Shown: positions 34,600-46,000 of the stretch, in pieces
Layout: every line of letters begins with the position of its first letter
Numbering within the stretch: the first letter of the stretch is position 1
Program-made: the position numbers and the translations under genes
DNA from: Mixophyes australis
Lineage: Eukaryota > Chordata > Amphibia > Anura > Limnodynastidae
Direction: 5' to 3'
Length of the DNA stretch: 64,000 nucleotides
Assembly: GCA_036250195.1 (NCBI GenBank)
Contig: JAVHZZ010000003.1
Span: 18,934,504 to 18,998,503 of the forward strand
Notes under the pieces: generated by a model
Told to the model about the DNA's origin: nothing
Databases searched by the model: none
The model's input: the letters and a program-made list of their open reading frames with translations, nothing else

Positions 34600-35081
34600 A
34601 ATTACCCCAAATTTTGATTGAAAAAGTAGCTTTATTTTGCATACAGTACAAAAAACACATACGATACATTACATTCAAGTGTACACAGTACACCATAAAA
34701 CATAATCATGCATACATTTTAGTACAATACAAGGCATAAAGTACAAGATTATTCTACACTATTCATCAAGTACTCCACTAACCATTCAAACTTAAACAAT
34801 ATAACATTTCAAGAAAAAACTGTGGATGTGAGGGGTAGGGTGGGGAAATCACGAGCCCAAAGTTTTATTGAGGACAGACACAAAAGGGAAGGGTGCATAA
34901 ATAGGACATGACAATCTATAACACTTCAAAATGTGATAGGGGAGTGGGTTGGAGGGGGTAAAGCAGGAGGCACAAACCAAAGATTTTAATGATAAAAACA
35001 CACAATGGGGAGAAGGAGAAGAGGGGGACAACAATCAATAACAATCAATCGTCGTCCTCTTCCTCAGGACTGTCGAGGGTG

Positions 35082-37618
35082 TTATAGTCTCTTAGCAGGC
35101 AGGCTGTGGATCAGCCTGCGACAGTCCCAGATGGTCATCTTCTCCCGCTTCAAGATGAGGCAATTCCTGGCAAGCCACATAGCGTCCTTAAAACAGTTCA
35201 TAAGGTGCCAGGCCTCCTGGTTGGCTCCAATGGTGTGGGTCTCAGGAAATAATCCATAAAATAACGAATGGTATGAAAGGCAAGTCCTGGGCACACTGTC
35301 CTTAAGTTCAAGTTCCAGGGCATCCAACAGTGACTGTGCAGTTGGGCAGTCCCAACAGATATGCTGAGCTGTTTCCCTTCTGGTGATGCAGAAGGGGCAG
35401 TGGACATATCTGCACAGGTTCCGGGAGTGCATGAATGTCCTGAGAGGCAAACCCCCCTGGATAGCCATCCATGCAATGTCCTTATGTCTATTAGTGAGCC
35501 TCTTAGAGGCCACATTCTCCCACACGTGTTTAGGTGTAGCAACAGGGAGCCCTGGAACAGACTTTCACTCTGATGAGTTTGTAGCTTAAGTCCCTCCAGA
35601 TGGTGCTCCCTCACAAATTGTCCAACATCCAGGTAAAACCTAGGTGTAGTCCAGCTGTAAGGGACGGAGCTGTCCCACTTGTCCCAACCAAGGGTCCTCC
35701 AAAGAGTCAGGAGGAAGAAGCGAGACATGGACCTTTCAGCAGAGCAAATGTTCTTTACGATGAGGGTCCTGCGGATGTAGTTACAAACAAAGAAGTTCCG
35801 CAGCATGGTGGGGATATCTGGAATCCCTTTCCCACCTTTGAGGGGCTCCTTGTCCAGATGAAGTGGAAGACTGTCCTTGTGAGGGTCTTGCAGACAGCAG
35901 CAAGAGGTGGCCAAGCTTGGGCCGTGTACTGCAGAACGGGAAGGATCTCGTTCCACAGTGTTAGGAACGCCAACACCACAAAACCCGGAGTCTACTCCGA
36001 AAGTCTGGTTTTCACTGTTGCCCCTAGTGGTGGGGACAGGCTTGGCTACAGACGGAGGGTCGTGAGATGGGTGCTGGCTGCGGAGAACCCATGAAGGCGG
36101 AGTGAGGTCCAGGCGAGGGTCGAGGGCCGGCAGCAGACAGCGTATTCAGTAAACAATCCGAGGTCAGAAGTCACAGGCAAAACAGCAGCGTAAGAGTCCA
36201 GGCAATGGGTCAAGGGTCACAGGCAGTCAATCGTAGTCCAAAAATCCAGGCAAGGGTCGGCAACAATAAACAGGTATAATGATAAGCAGGTACAGAGAGG
36301 GAGCAGGCTAAAGCACAGAAGCTGGAACTATAACCGGCAGGAAGGCCTTGTCTTATAAACATGCAGGGGCCAATGAACAGCGTCCTGCACAGCAGGGAAT
36401 ACTTAGCCCAGCTGGGTTATAATTATATTGCACATGCGCACGCGCCCGGCTGCCCTAGATGCCGGGACGCGGCGCTGACATGGCCAGGGGCAGGAGGAAA
36501 TGACTCAGACTGGACAGGAAGCGAGTTGCGGCAGTGCCCAGAGCCGCCGCGGCTCGTAACACACAGCACCAGTGCTTTCCCTTCGATGGTAAGGTGTCTG
36601 AGGCTCCACAGGCAAATCTTCTGTCTGACTGTAGCCAGTCTCTCTTCCCAACACTTCAGGGCCGTCTCCTCTCCACCAAACCAAACTCCAAGGATCTTGA
36701 TGAAGTCCGACTTGATTGTGAAGGGGAATGCAGCAGGGGATGACAGGTACCACTGTCCGAACAGCATCGCATCTGACTTCCTGCAGTTGACCTTTGCCCC
36801 TGAAGATCAGCTGAAGTTCTCGCAGGTCTGGAAGAGTGCTGACACTGAATGCTGATCAGCGCAGAAGACAGTGACGTCACCAATGTAGAGCGAACACTTT
36901 GCCTCTAGACAGTGAGGACCGGGAGCGGTGATGCATCTTATCTCTGGATTCCGTCTGATGCACATCGCGAAGAGCTCTATACAACAAACAAAAAGGAGAG
37001 GTGAAAGAGGACAGCCTTGTCTGACCCCAGACAGGACTGAAAAGGGGTCAGTCTTCCAGCCGTTTACCAACACTGAGCTGTAAATATCAAGGTACATCAG
37101 GTTAACATGAGAACAAAATATATCACCCAATCCAGACCTGCACAAAACCTTACGCATAAAATCATGAGAAACACGATCAAAGGCCTTCTCTTCGATCAAG
37201 ACTGACCAGGGCATCTTTGATGTAGTGGACCATGTCCCTCAACAGCTCAAGGCTGTCTTCAATCCTGCGACCAGGAATGCCACAAATCAGGATGAACAAT
37301 CTGCCCAATGACAACCTTTAGCCTGTTGGCTAGTACCATGACCAGGATCTTGTAGTCCACGCTCAGGAGAGATATGGGTGCACCTCTCCCCCTTACGCTT
37401 ATACAGAATCGTGATCAGTCCCTCTCTGAGTAGGAGGCATTCTGCCCTCCACCAACATATCCTCGTACAGAACAAAGTAGAAAAAATGGGCGCTCTAGGA
37501 AAGAGATATCCTCGTACCTGAGGTCCCACAGTGCTACATAGAGGTCCGCTGGGAGACCATCACTGCCAGGGGTCCTACCCAACCTAAAGCATTTAGCAGC
37601 AGAGTGCATCTCCCCCAA
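35082..37618 (-). pseudogene. Tx1-like LINE ORF2 relic (RT and C-terminal domain)
   Basis: Pieces in order on the minus strand: GRTPGSDGLPADLYVALW (about 37580-37530, reverse-transcriptase start); FDRVSHDFM and SVLSGVRQGCPLSPLLF (37214-36960, fingers/palm); SLYIGDVTVFCAD (about 36890), the site of the catalytic YxDD with Tyr-Ile-Gly-Asp in place of the usual residues; IKILGVWFGG (thumb, about 36690); then, beyond the LTR, LPVLQYTAQAWPPL and a C-terminal domain with CPFC...H...C (35525-35082). Frame slips and stops are common. The N-terminal endonuclease is absent. Confidence 0.75.
35959..36561 (-). repeat. Solo LTR inside LINE ORF2
   Basis: 603 bp, TG...CA bounded (TGTTAGGAACGCC ... GGCTCGTAACA), with an exact 5-bp duplication CACAG at 35954-35958 and 36562-36566. 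LINE ORF2 sequence resumes on the other side. On the minus strand GTTTATAAGACAAGG could be the TATA region. Style suggests Gypsy or ERV origin; it postdates the LINE. Confidence 0.85.
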
Positions 37619-37620
37619 CG

Positions 37621-38343
37621 TCAGGGGGGAGTAGTGTCACTTTTCCTAAGTCGGACAATGATAGACCACTTGTCAGTCCAGATGTTGTTCCCGTCCAGGA
37701 TCTTGGAGGGGCCCTTGACCACAGTGCAGAAGCGGTTCAGGAAGGTAGCGATATCCTTGCCCGGCATGTGGGGGTTTCTCATGGAGACCGTCACCCTTCT
37801 TTCCTCCCCCTGGATGGTGCAGTTACCCACAAAGCGAGCCAATGGGGAGTCCGGTCTTGCAGTCTTCACTGCCTCCCAATACCTCTTACAGATGGATGTG
37901 AAGGAGATATAGAAAATGCCATTGATGTAGGTCTGGATGCTAAGGATCTCAGCCCTCGAGAAGCCCTGATCGAGGACCATCTTCTTTGCAAAGGTCTCCG
38001 CCGTCATGTCTGGGACCCTTCCGTCCACGTCCTTTACCTTCAGAACAATGGTCTGTCTTATCGAGGGTTCCAGAGTGGGAGTTCTCTGGGGATTATCCTG
38101 GCTGGGCTTACCAAGTCCCAGGGCAGTGGAGGTAGAGGTTCCAGCTCTGGGGAGGGGCTTTGGTGCGGGGGTCTTTCCTTCCTTCTTCCCAGGGATAGGA
38201 GCAGGGGTGGATGCAGGAGCTGCTGTAGCTGAAGCCGTCTTCCTGGCTCTTCTTCCTGGGGCAGAGAGGCTGGTCTGTAGGACGATCTTCTTCCGGGGGG
38301 TTGGAGCAGTGCAGGTATCCTCCTGCTGGGCAGAGAGGAGCAA
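37621..38343 (-). pseudogene. Tx1-like LINE ORF1-like protein
   Basis: A 240-codon frame with a basic, Pro/Ala/Ser-rich N-terminal third. A folded segment follows: QTIVLKVKDVDGRVPDMTAE, FAKKMVLDQGFSRAEI, GIFYISF and RRVTVSMRNPHMP. This resembles ORF1 proteins of Tx1 LINEs ahead of their CCHC knuckles, which bind element RNA. The frame stops at 37621, directly before the ORF2 reverse-transcriptase start, so the knuckles and endonuclease were lost by deletion. The first codon is not a convincing ATG. Confidence 0.6.
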
Positions 38344-38545
38344 GGGCTTCTGCTGGGGAGAGGTGCTTCTTAAGTTAGAGCTGGTCCCGAGGGGGGGAAG
38401 GCTTCTTCAACTGGAGTCGCTCCGGATGTCTTCTCCCCGGCAGGCAGGATCTAGCAGAGCCTCTTCCCAAGAGTCAATCTTCCTCGCTGTTATCTTCCTG
38501 CTTCTGGCCGGCGTATGATCGGGTGCAGCACCACCTTTAGCAGTT

Positions 38546-38730
38546 CCTCACCAGTGTTAGATCATGCTATGAACGAGCCATGACCAGCATTTGGACCACC
38601 AGGTGTTGGGCGTGAAAAGGACCGGGCGTACTCCATGCAGCAGTGTCTTATCAGACTGAATCCTCACCAGTGTTAGATTGCGCTATGGAAGAGCCACAAT
38701 CAGCATTACGACCACCAGGTGTTAGGCCTG
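38546..38730 (-). repeat. 116-bp tandem duplication in the LINE 5' UTR
   Basis: CCTCACCAGTGTTAGAT...ACCACCAGGTGTT occurs at 38546-38615 and again at 38662-38730 with about 80% identity by eye. The outer copy ends exactly where U2 snRNA similarity begins. Confidence 0.8.
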
Positions 38731-38776
38731 ATAAGAACAGATACTACACTTTATCTTAGCCAAAAGGTCAAGAAGC
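38728..38776 (-). pseudogene. U2 snRNA 5' fragment
   Basis: The minus strand reads GCTTCTTGACCTTTTGGC, TAAGATAAAGTGTAGTATC, TGTTCTTATCAG. This matches U2 snRNA from about nucleotide 4 to 51, including the branch-point recognition region, with three mismatches in 49. It ends at CTTATCAG, where LINE 5' UTR begins. It is a truncated U2 gene or pseudogene used as a LINE target, or a template-switch chimera. Confidence 0.85.
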
Positions 38777-38918
38777 CCTACATGTCCAGATGAGATCACC
38801 AATGCGTACAGTATGTGTACAGTATTTTCCACTGGCACAACCAAAACTGTATTGTTAAATAACAAACAAGGGTAGTAAGTAATACACGAAGGAACGATTG
38901 AGAGCTGCACTACAATGT

Positions 38919-39025
38919 TTGTATGCCATTCAAATTCATAGTGTTCGCTGCCGCAGGTAAAGCAGGAATATTGTACTCATACAGGTGGCTGTGCACCGCA
39001 TGGCATTGTGCACGTACCGTAACGT
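38919..39025. repeat. 107-bp dispersed repeat, copy 1
   Basis: TTGTATGCCATTCAAATTCA ... CACGTACCGTAACGT recurs at 40738-40844 with three mismatches, in the same orientation. Confidence 0.9.
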
Positions 39026-39170
39026 GTTACTCCTGATGTCATCAAGCAGCGTATGTGACGATCCGTGTCTTGTTGACTTCAGGAGTGCACAGCGGACAGG
39101 TCCATGCGGTATAGCACGTACGCTCGCTGCGCTCAGTATGTGTGCCTCAATGACTCAGGCCCATTATGTC
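39026..39170. mobile_element. Harbinger-family MITE end
   Basis: Ends TGCCTCAATGACTCAGGCCC, nearly the right terminus of Harbinger B. It shares GTCATCAAGC.GCGTAT with that element's left end. The left terminus GGGCCTGAGTCAT is not found, so the copy is truncated or began near 38919. Confidence 0.6.
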
Positions 39171-40668
39171 CAGGCTTCACTATGTTCTTGTAATGTAGTC
39201 TCAGCTGCTGAGGAAATTCCAGTAGATGTTAATGAGCTCTCTATTCACAATATATCCACATATACCATAGATCACGTGCTTAGGATCAGGTGTAGGCTGT
39301 TTGGAATATTTACACCCTATCAATTTGTGGATTTACAGACACTATTTCACTGACTAACTCAGAGTATCAGAATTTTATTACTATGACAAATACATTTCCA
39401 AGCACAAATAAAATGTTGCACCCTAAGCACTTTGTTTCGCTCTCTGGGGAAGTGCTGTCATCATTCATGTATCATAAGCGGTAGCTAGCTGTGCCATGTT
39501 CATTCTCTCTAGAAGCTAATTGTTCTTGAGTGTACGTGTTATGCAATTGTTGACTTGGTTACACTCTGTGACTGTTCCGCTCAGTATATCTGTTTGTTTT
39601 ATACATCAGGTAAGGACAGCACAAATCTGCAGGGGTCAGTGGATTTTCAATCCATATTCTTTAAAAGGTTTTTTGGGGTTTTTTCCAATCCGCTTTGTTT
39701 ATTTTTTAAGTCATTGAGCACATTTCTCTCTTTACATCTTTCTTACAGATCTCTTGGGATAAGTGCAGAACTTAAGTTTTGTGAACTCATTGAGTTTGGC
39801 ATTTTACATAAACAATCCTGGACATCCCACACAATGCATTTAGATCATAACAGGGTTTGAACAAAGGGAGAATATGCACAAACGGATTAAATATTTTATT
39901 AACAGAATCTGAATCTACGCTCACTGTTCTAATTCCATTTGTAGTTAACGGGAGCCGCGTGAGTTTAGAGGTTTAGCTGAATTAATTATAGAATTGCAAG
40001 AGAAAACTCTGAGCTACCCCTTGTGATTACAATAAGATTTACTTCTGCTGTGCATGATGCATGCATACAGACCTGCTGATTGTAAACTTGATCCTAATAC
40101 TCATCAACGTGTTACTTAAAATAGGCAAGAATTGGAAAAATATTTATATATTTTGTCTTCAGTGAATTATACAGTCCCAAGTTCAGAATCCTTAAAGTTT
40201 GTGAGTTCTACAGCCTAAACTCCAGAAAAGATCAAGATAGTCGGTCTGATTCCAATAATCCAAAACACAACCAGCAATAGTTCATACATGAAAGATTCAG
40301 ATGAGAGAACCAGTGGGTATTGTACCTCATGGTAAACCAAATACAAATAATTAGGATAATATCTTGCCTGACTGCAGATGGTCTGAAATACAAGGAAAGG
40401 TTGATACTCGCATCCTGTTCAGCTTCTGAAGTGGGGACGCTCTGTATTAACACTCGTAACCTCCCGATAATAAGGTTTAAATCCAAAGCGGTGATCACAC
40501 ATCAAATAAAAAGTGGTTCCAATGATGATAATGATTAAGGTTCATGGTCACAGTCTCTGAGACTAATGCTGCTGCCGGTGATGGATATTTCTCCAAATGT
40601 GTTCCACCTTGGAGCGCCTGACTTATGGATTACCGTCTGTTGTATCATGTATTGACAGAAAGGTGTTA
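39171..40668. other. No gene recognised
   Basis: AT-rich DNA with short open frames lacking motifs. No element ends resolved. Confidence 0.5.
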
Positions 40669-40712
40669 CCGACGCGTTTCACTTGTGAAATATCTTTTCT
40701 CAGGGAGAATGG
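40669..40712 (-). other. Hammerhead-like motif (degenerate)
   Basis: Minus strand CCTGAGAAAAGATA, then TTTCACAAGTGAAACGCGTC. CTGAGAA, a TTCAC/GTGAA pairing and GAAACGCGT follow the hammerhead order, but stem II overlaps the GAAA box. It sits just before copy 2 of the 107-bp repeat. Confidence 0.35.
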
Positions 40713-40737
40713 GGTATTAGTCCGATTGCCATTCAAA

Positions 40738-40844
40738 TTGTATGCCATTCAAATTCATAGCGTTCGCTGCCGCAGGTAGAGCAGGAATATTGTACTCATA
40801 CAGGTGGCTGTGCACCGCATGGCAGTGTGCACGTACCGTAACGT
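40738..40844. repeat. 107-bp dispersed repeat, copy 2
   Basis: Same orientation as 38919-39025, 1819 bp downstream. Confidence 0.9.
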
Positions 40845-41999
40845 CAGTTAGTCTCTTATCGTGTTCTATCACTATGTCCATGCAATATAATTGTCAATTC
40901 TGTATAATTATCAATAGCTGATCCATGGGCTCTCTTAACATAAAGTGCATGTATCTAAAAGGTTACATATAATTTCTCCATATACCCATGTGATCGCTGT
41001 AGTGTTATTCGGGCATCGGAATAGTGTACACCATTACTCCGTCTTACGGATCTCTTCTATACCCGTAATTCTGCATTATCGGAGAGGAGATTGGTTCAGA
41101 TTGGTAGACCTAATTGGATAATTATCTTTGAACTATTAAAGGCATTATGGTAAGTTTTCTATGCATGTGAACTCTGTTCAGTGAGTCAATGTCACTTTTA
41201 GTAATATCTATCTCCTCAGGGGGTGGGAACCTCTCCCTGTTTCATGGGGTTCCCTATAGTGGCTGCATAGACACTTTCTAGGAAGCGCAGTGTTTCCACC
41301 ATCTACGCATTAACGTCTTTTACTGGCTGTTATATTCCTATGGCTCCATTTGTAGAAGGTTTTACTCTCTCAAATGTGCAAGCGACCCTATGTCTATATC
41401 GGCTCATGTTGATCAGGGAAGCATGAGGACTTGTATAATCTTGCCCTATCCTATTATAATACATGTATCAATTTGATGTTTGACGGCTGTATTACCTTCC
41501 TATGATGATGGTTGTCTATGTCCTAATTAATCAGTGTATCTGGGATGAGCACTCAGATCATAAAAGTTATTGTACTACGTTGCCGGTGAATTTAATCATT
41601 AGGCAGAAATTAACCTTAGTCTATTCGCTTTATTTGGCATTGCATCAGAGCTGTAGGTAGATATTCCATATTATGTACATATTTCTATAGTATCTGCTGT
41701 GTAATTGGCTGGGGGGGTGCGGGGGTAGTAAGACTGGTAAGTAGATTATAAACATTGTCCATATAATGCTGTATGTTTATTATTTGTATTTGTTTTGGAT
41801 GGTCTTCCCACCTGAATGTTATATTCTACAAGCTCAGTAGATCCCTACCTAGAGATTATGGATTGGAGCTCAATATATCGATATTCATGCCTTATGGGGC
41901 TAGGGCTTTCAAGGTATCAATCTATTTCAGCTCTTGTTTATTGATGTTTAAAAAAATTCCCCCATTTCCAATTCTTCTTGATTTTCTTGAAAGTGACAA
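40845..41999. other. No gene recognised
   Basis: AT-rich DNA; a GGGGGGGTGCGGGGG patch at about 41710. Nothing else supported. Confidence 0.5.
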
Positions 42000-42950
42000 A
42001 ACCCCCGGGTCACAATTGTAGCAACAAATAATGTTAATATTACTGCAGGTATGAGGAGGCTTGGAAAAGTTTGACAGCAGGGAGGTTAAAGAACCGGGAG
42101 TGAGCGAGTAGCTAATAAGGTGATGATCCAAGAGGGGGAAAAGAGTGGTAAGGAAATCTGAAACTGAGCATAGTTTCACAACATCTGGAGGGCCGCAGGT
42201 TTGACAGGCCTGGTCTAGAGAAAATAAGATCAAGTGGCTAGCAGATTCAATCCATTGGAAGTAGTCAAGTGAGGAGGTTAGAGAAAGAGCAGTTTTGAAG
42301 CAGCATTGGAACATGGATTAGCAATAGGGATGTTGAAATCACCCAAGATGATGGTTGGGATGTCAGAAGATAAGAAGTGAGGAAGTCATGCAGAGAAGTG
42401 TTCAAGAAATTGAAAGAGGTCATGTATGGAGGTAAGTTTGTTACAAACAGTGTGCGCATTCTAAAGAACACATTTAAAAGACTTTGGAAGAGATAGGAGA
42501 CAGGTGACATGTGATGCGTTTGAGGTTTGCTGGATTTCAGTAGCGTTCAGATATGTGTGAGGGACTTGGATTAGGTGATATATAACACAGTTAATAGAAG
42601 CTAGGAAAGATTGTAAAATGGGTGTCCTCTTAGTTTCTGTCCACAGGGTGAGGCTGTTAGAACTATTGAATTTAAATAGGAAAAGAGTTCATGAGTAATA
42701 ACTAGAGGTGAGTGGAGTAATGAAGGGGCAATGTGGACAGAGGTGTGCGCTGCAGGAAGGGTGAGGGATGATATAGTCCTAAAGATAATGCCATGAAAGG
42801 AAAGCAACAAAAATAATTTGGCAAACATTGGTATTTAGAAAGAAAATAGCAACAAATGCGGGAAGTAAAAGAATGACCAAGTTGTAATGTCCTGTGCATT
42901 CAGAAGTAGCAGTGTAAAGCTGCAGCAGATGTAGATTATTTCTAGAGGTT
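42000..42950 (-). pseudogene. L2/CR1-like LINE endonuclease relic
   Basis: The minus strand contains PTIILGDFNIPIANP at about 42340, the GDFN motif of an apurinic-type LINE endonuclease. LDYFQWIESASH follows, and then LDHHLISYSL, the SDHH-like end of that domain (Asp/His catalytic pair). Between them CCTGCGGCCCTCCAGATGTT matches a common MITE fragment, suggesting an insertion. Stops and frame slips show it is dead; no reverse transcriptase is visible. Confidence 0.6.
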
Positions 42951-43044
42951 TTCAATTGTTCAATGTTTGTTCAACTGTTTTGTTTAACTGTATTTTCTAA
43001 ACACCTTGTGAGAAAAACACTTAGGGCCTGAGTCATTAAGGGAC

Positions 43045-44225
43045 GCAAAATGAGCGCAGCGTACGTACGTGAACTAATGCACGTACCTTGTGGGTGCGAA
43101 CGGCCGAAGTCATCAAGCGGCGTATTCTCACATACGCAGCTTAATGACTTGCGGCGCAATTGTTCCTATTCTACCCGTTTACGGCCGTACAAGCCGGCAT
43201 ATACTTGCAGAAGCGAACGCAACGCTGTTTAGTGCATAGTGACGTCATTGGTGTATCTCTCAATTGTTGAATCATGGTGCTGGTTGCAAATAACCGTAAA
43301 AATATATATTCTCCTTGTTATGCTACTTTGTTTACCCTGTCAAGATGTTTTAGTTTTGATGATTAAAATTTCGTAATATTGAAATATTTTCAGTGTTTTA
43401 TAGTATATCATGTATATTTGATGTGTTTTTATAATGTCATATGTATTATATTATATATATATTATATTATATAAGCCTTTGGTGTCAGCTGGAAGGAAAA
43501 GAATATGAACAGAAATTAAGTAGTTATTCAAAGAACCTATGTTTCCAATCCAGAGATTTTAAACAAAGACTTGCACAGACGTCTTCGACTTGTCCATTGC
43601 ATCCAGGAGACTCAAAAGGATCAGGATACGCCTAAATACTTTCTCATCCAATTGTTATATGATAGGTGTAAATTATAGTATAACCTTCTTTTGTTGAAAC
43701 ACAAAGTACATCTCTGGTTTGTTTAAGATCAGAGTTTTCAGCATAGAAAAAGAGTGGAAGCTTATTATTTTGTAAATAAACAATGATCCAATTTTATTCG
43801 TTAAGTGTCTTTTGCTGAAGGAATTTTTTTATGACTTTATTAACCTATATAACACCAATGAGGTTATGCCGCTAGCCCTGTTTTCCCTGTGTATCAGGTT
43901 GTGTCTTGGTTCTGTTTTCAGTATATGTTATGAAAGAGGTTATGTCGTACCAAACTGTTATTTCTTTGGGGCCTTATCACATTATATCCCGGATGTGAGG
44001 TGTGACCCTATTGGTTGGCCTCTTCTCCATTGGCTTTTAAACAACAGCTTTATTTAAGTGTATAATGCTAATACGTAAATTAGTTCAATGAAATCACACA
44101 CATACCAGTTTTTCTTTTAACAAAAATATTTTAACTTATAAACTAAAACTATGAACAAATGTTAAGTAAGAAACACTAAAAAAAAATCAATAAAAGGTAT
44201 TTAACAATTTTTTAATATATTTTAT
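43045..44225. other. Left subterminal region of Harbinger B
   Basis: CpG-rich first 200 bp (GCAGCGTACGTACGTGAAC, CGAACGGCCGAAGTCATC), then AT-rich DNA with short open frames. The words CTGTGTATCAGGTTGTGTCTTGG at 43889 and their complement near 44540 form a dispersed inverted pair. Confidence 0.5.
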
Positions 44226-45995
44226 TTATTTATTTTTACATTTTTTTGCTTTTTCTTTATGCTTTTTATATTTTTTTTCTTGCTTTTTTAATTCACACAG
44301 AAGCCTCTGGCTGTGCCTTGGAGGACCCATCGACTCCTCATCAGCTGCAAAAAATGAAAGACAACTATTTAGAAAATGCACTATTAATACATTAATGTGG
44401 GGAAATGCTAGCTGTCGGTTCTTGTACCGTTGCATTTTGTAAGCTCGGTATAGTGCATAAATGAATGCTACCCAAACACTGGCCCCATTCATTAAATTTT
44501 GATAAATGTAGGAGTACATAACAAATACTGAAAACAGAACCAAGACACAACATGATACAAAGACAGGTGACAGGGTAAAGCAAATCATTCATTCATTAAA
44601 TTTTTATAAATGTAGTAGTAATTATTATTGTTAGTATTATTCTCTATGACTTATAAGGCGACAGAAAGGGGTCTGGAGTGCCAAACATGTTGGAACACCA
44701 AGTAAATGTCTGGTCTGTTTAAGGTCTGAGTTTTCAGCAAATCAGATTATCTCTGACAGATAGTGAAATGGATGGTAGAAATCAGCAAGAAGAAGGGCGA
44801 AGCTTAAGAAAACAGGGAAACCAGGTCTAGCTAAGAAGGCCAAGAGCTGTAGAGGGTGAAGAAACCGTAGAAGGAGCACACAATGAAAAAGGGCCATGCG
44901 CATGAGAGCTTACAACCTAAAGGAAGGGGGAAACACAACTAATACGAAGAATATAGTATAAAAGTTAATTTTTACATACATGAACGTTCTAGAATTTTTT
45001 TTCAAGGACAATCTCACCCACTAGGGTACATTTATCAAGGCAGCCAGCTGAGTTGGCCTGCGCACAAGACAAGAATTGTGGGGAGGACATTTTTCCGATT
45101 GTGGAAACTTAGGATGCCTTGTACTGTGAATGGACAGTGAAAACAGTTTCTCATGTTCTACGTCTATCTGGTAAAAAAAAATACAACTCAAGTATAGGAA
45201 AATTACCATGTAATGTACTTACTTTCCTCAACCAGCACTTCTGCTTGCTGAGAGGTGTGTTCTGTTGAGTCCTGGAACAGCAGAGGTGATGAGGATAATT
45301 GATAGGAGACCGGCGACTCCGCCACCACCGTTGCTTCCTCCTGTGGCTGGTGGCTTCCACTTGGTGGGACCACCTGTTGATCTTGCCGATGGTGTAGCGA
45401 GCTGCGTTGGCGTCCTGTTGGAGAGCATGATGTGTTATCTAAGATGTATTTTTGTAATTTCTTCAACATTCACAACTAATACATACATATATGCAGCGAA
45501 TGGTATCTTTGAATGGTAAAATGGTACTCATGACAATAACATGTAAAGTTTTGAAAAAAATTACACAAAGATTTAGAACATATATATATAATCGGAAATA
45601 ATTAAAAATAATAGTAAATAATAAGTCAAACATTAATAATATGTTCAGTATGATAATGGTCAGAAACAAGGCCTTTTGTGTCCCTATTTCCTGTGAGCAT
45701 AAAATATTACATTACCATATTATATAGTGTTTGTGGGCGACTTACTAGTTATAATTTCCGCCCTCAACTCTGCTAAAAGGTTGGGCTGTCTCCTCCGCAG
45801 ATCACTCCATCGGCGTTGCAGTTGCATGATGGAGCGCCTGGTGCCTACCTGCATACGCAGCCGTCTGCAAATGGCTCGGTATGCCTGCATTTTCTGTTGA
45901 TTTCCCACGTACCTCCCTGCGGGCTGAAAACAACGGTCCATCGTTGCTGTCAGCACCCGCAGTTCGGTGAGAATACTGCAGACCTCATTTTCTCT
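44226..45995 (-). CDS. Small spliced Myb/trihelix-like protein of Harbinger B (third gene)
   Basis: Three exons join in one frame. Exon 1 is 45941-45746 (donor GTAAGT). Exon 2 is 45414-45223 (acceptor CCAACAG, donor GTAAGT). Exon 3 is 44344-44226 (acceptor TTTTTTGCAG, stop TAA). Both introns are phase 1 and the joined length is 507 nt (168 codons plus stop). Exon 1 has a Myb/SANT-like half: QKMQAYRAICRRLRMQ, GTRRSIMQLQRRWSDLRRR. Exon 2 is Gln/Ser/Pro-rich. Exon 3 ends in a Lys-rich tail that may act as a nuclear signal. The first ATG is 45941, but similarity extends upstream to 45995 (ENEVCSILTELRVL), where TTTCAG could be an acceptor, so a further 5' exon is likely. Its role is unknown; DNA binding for the element is an inference. 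Confidence 0.65.
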
Positions 45996-46000
45996 CTGAA

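Larger units (their letters stand above)
34600..38727 (-). mobile_element. Tx1-group (Keno-like) LINE, minus strand
   Basis: From 5' to 3' on the minus strand: a 5' UTR with a 116-bp duplication, an ORF1-like frame, reverse-transcriptase and C-terminal pieces of ORF2, and a 3' UTR ending at about 34600. The ORF1 style and the Cys/His C-terminal domain fit the Tx1 branch of L1-like LINEs. The 5' end abuts U2 snRNA sequence, and the Keno clade of this branch is known to insert into U2 genes. The endonuclease region is missing between ORF1 and the reverse transcriptase, and a solo LTR sits at 35959-36561. The copy is dead. Confidence 0.75.

Noticed and set aside
35600..36094. Plus-strand open frames opposite the LINE and solo LTR
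   Set aside because: Antisense shadows of LINE ORF2 and LTR sequence.
37604..38518. Plus-strand frames of up to 170 codons opposite the LINE ORF1
   Set aside because: Shadows of the GC-rich minus-strand ORF1; no motif.
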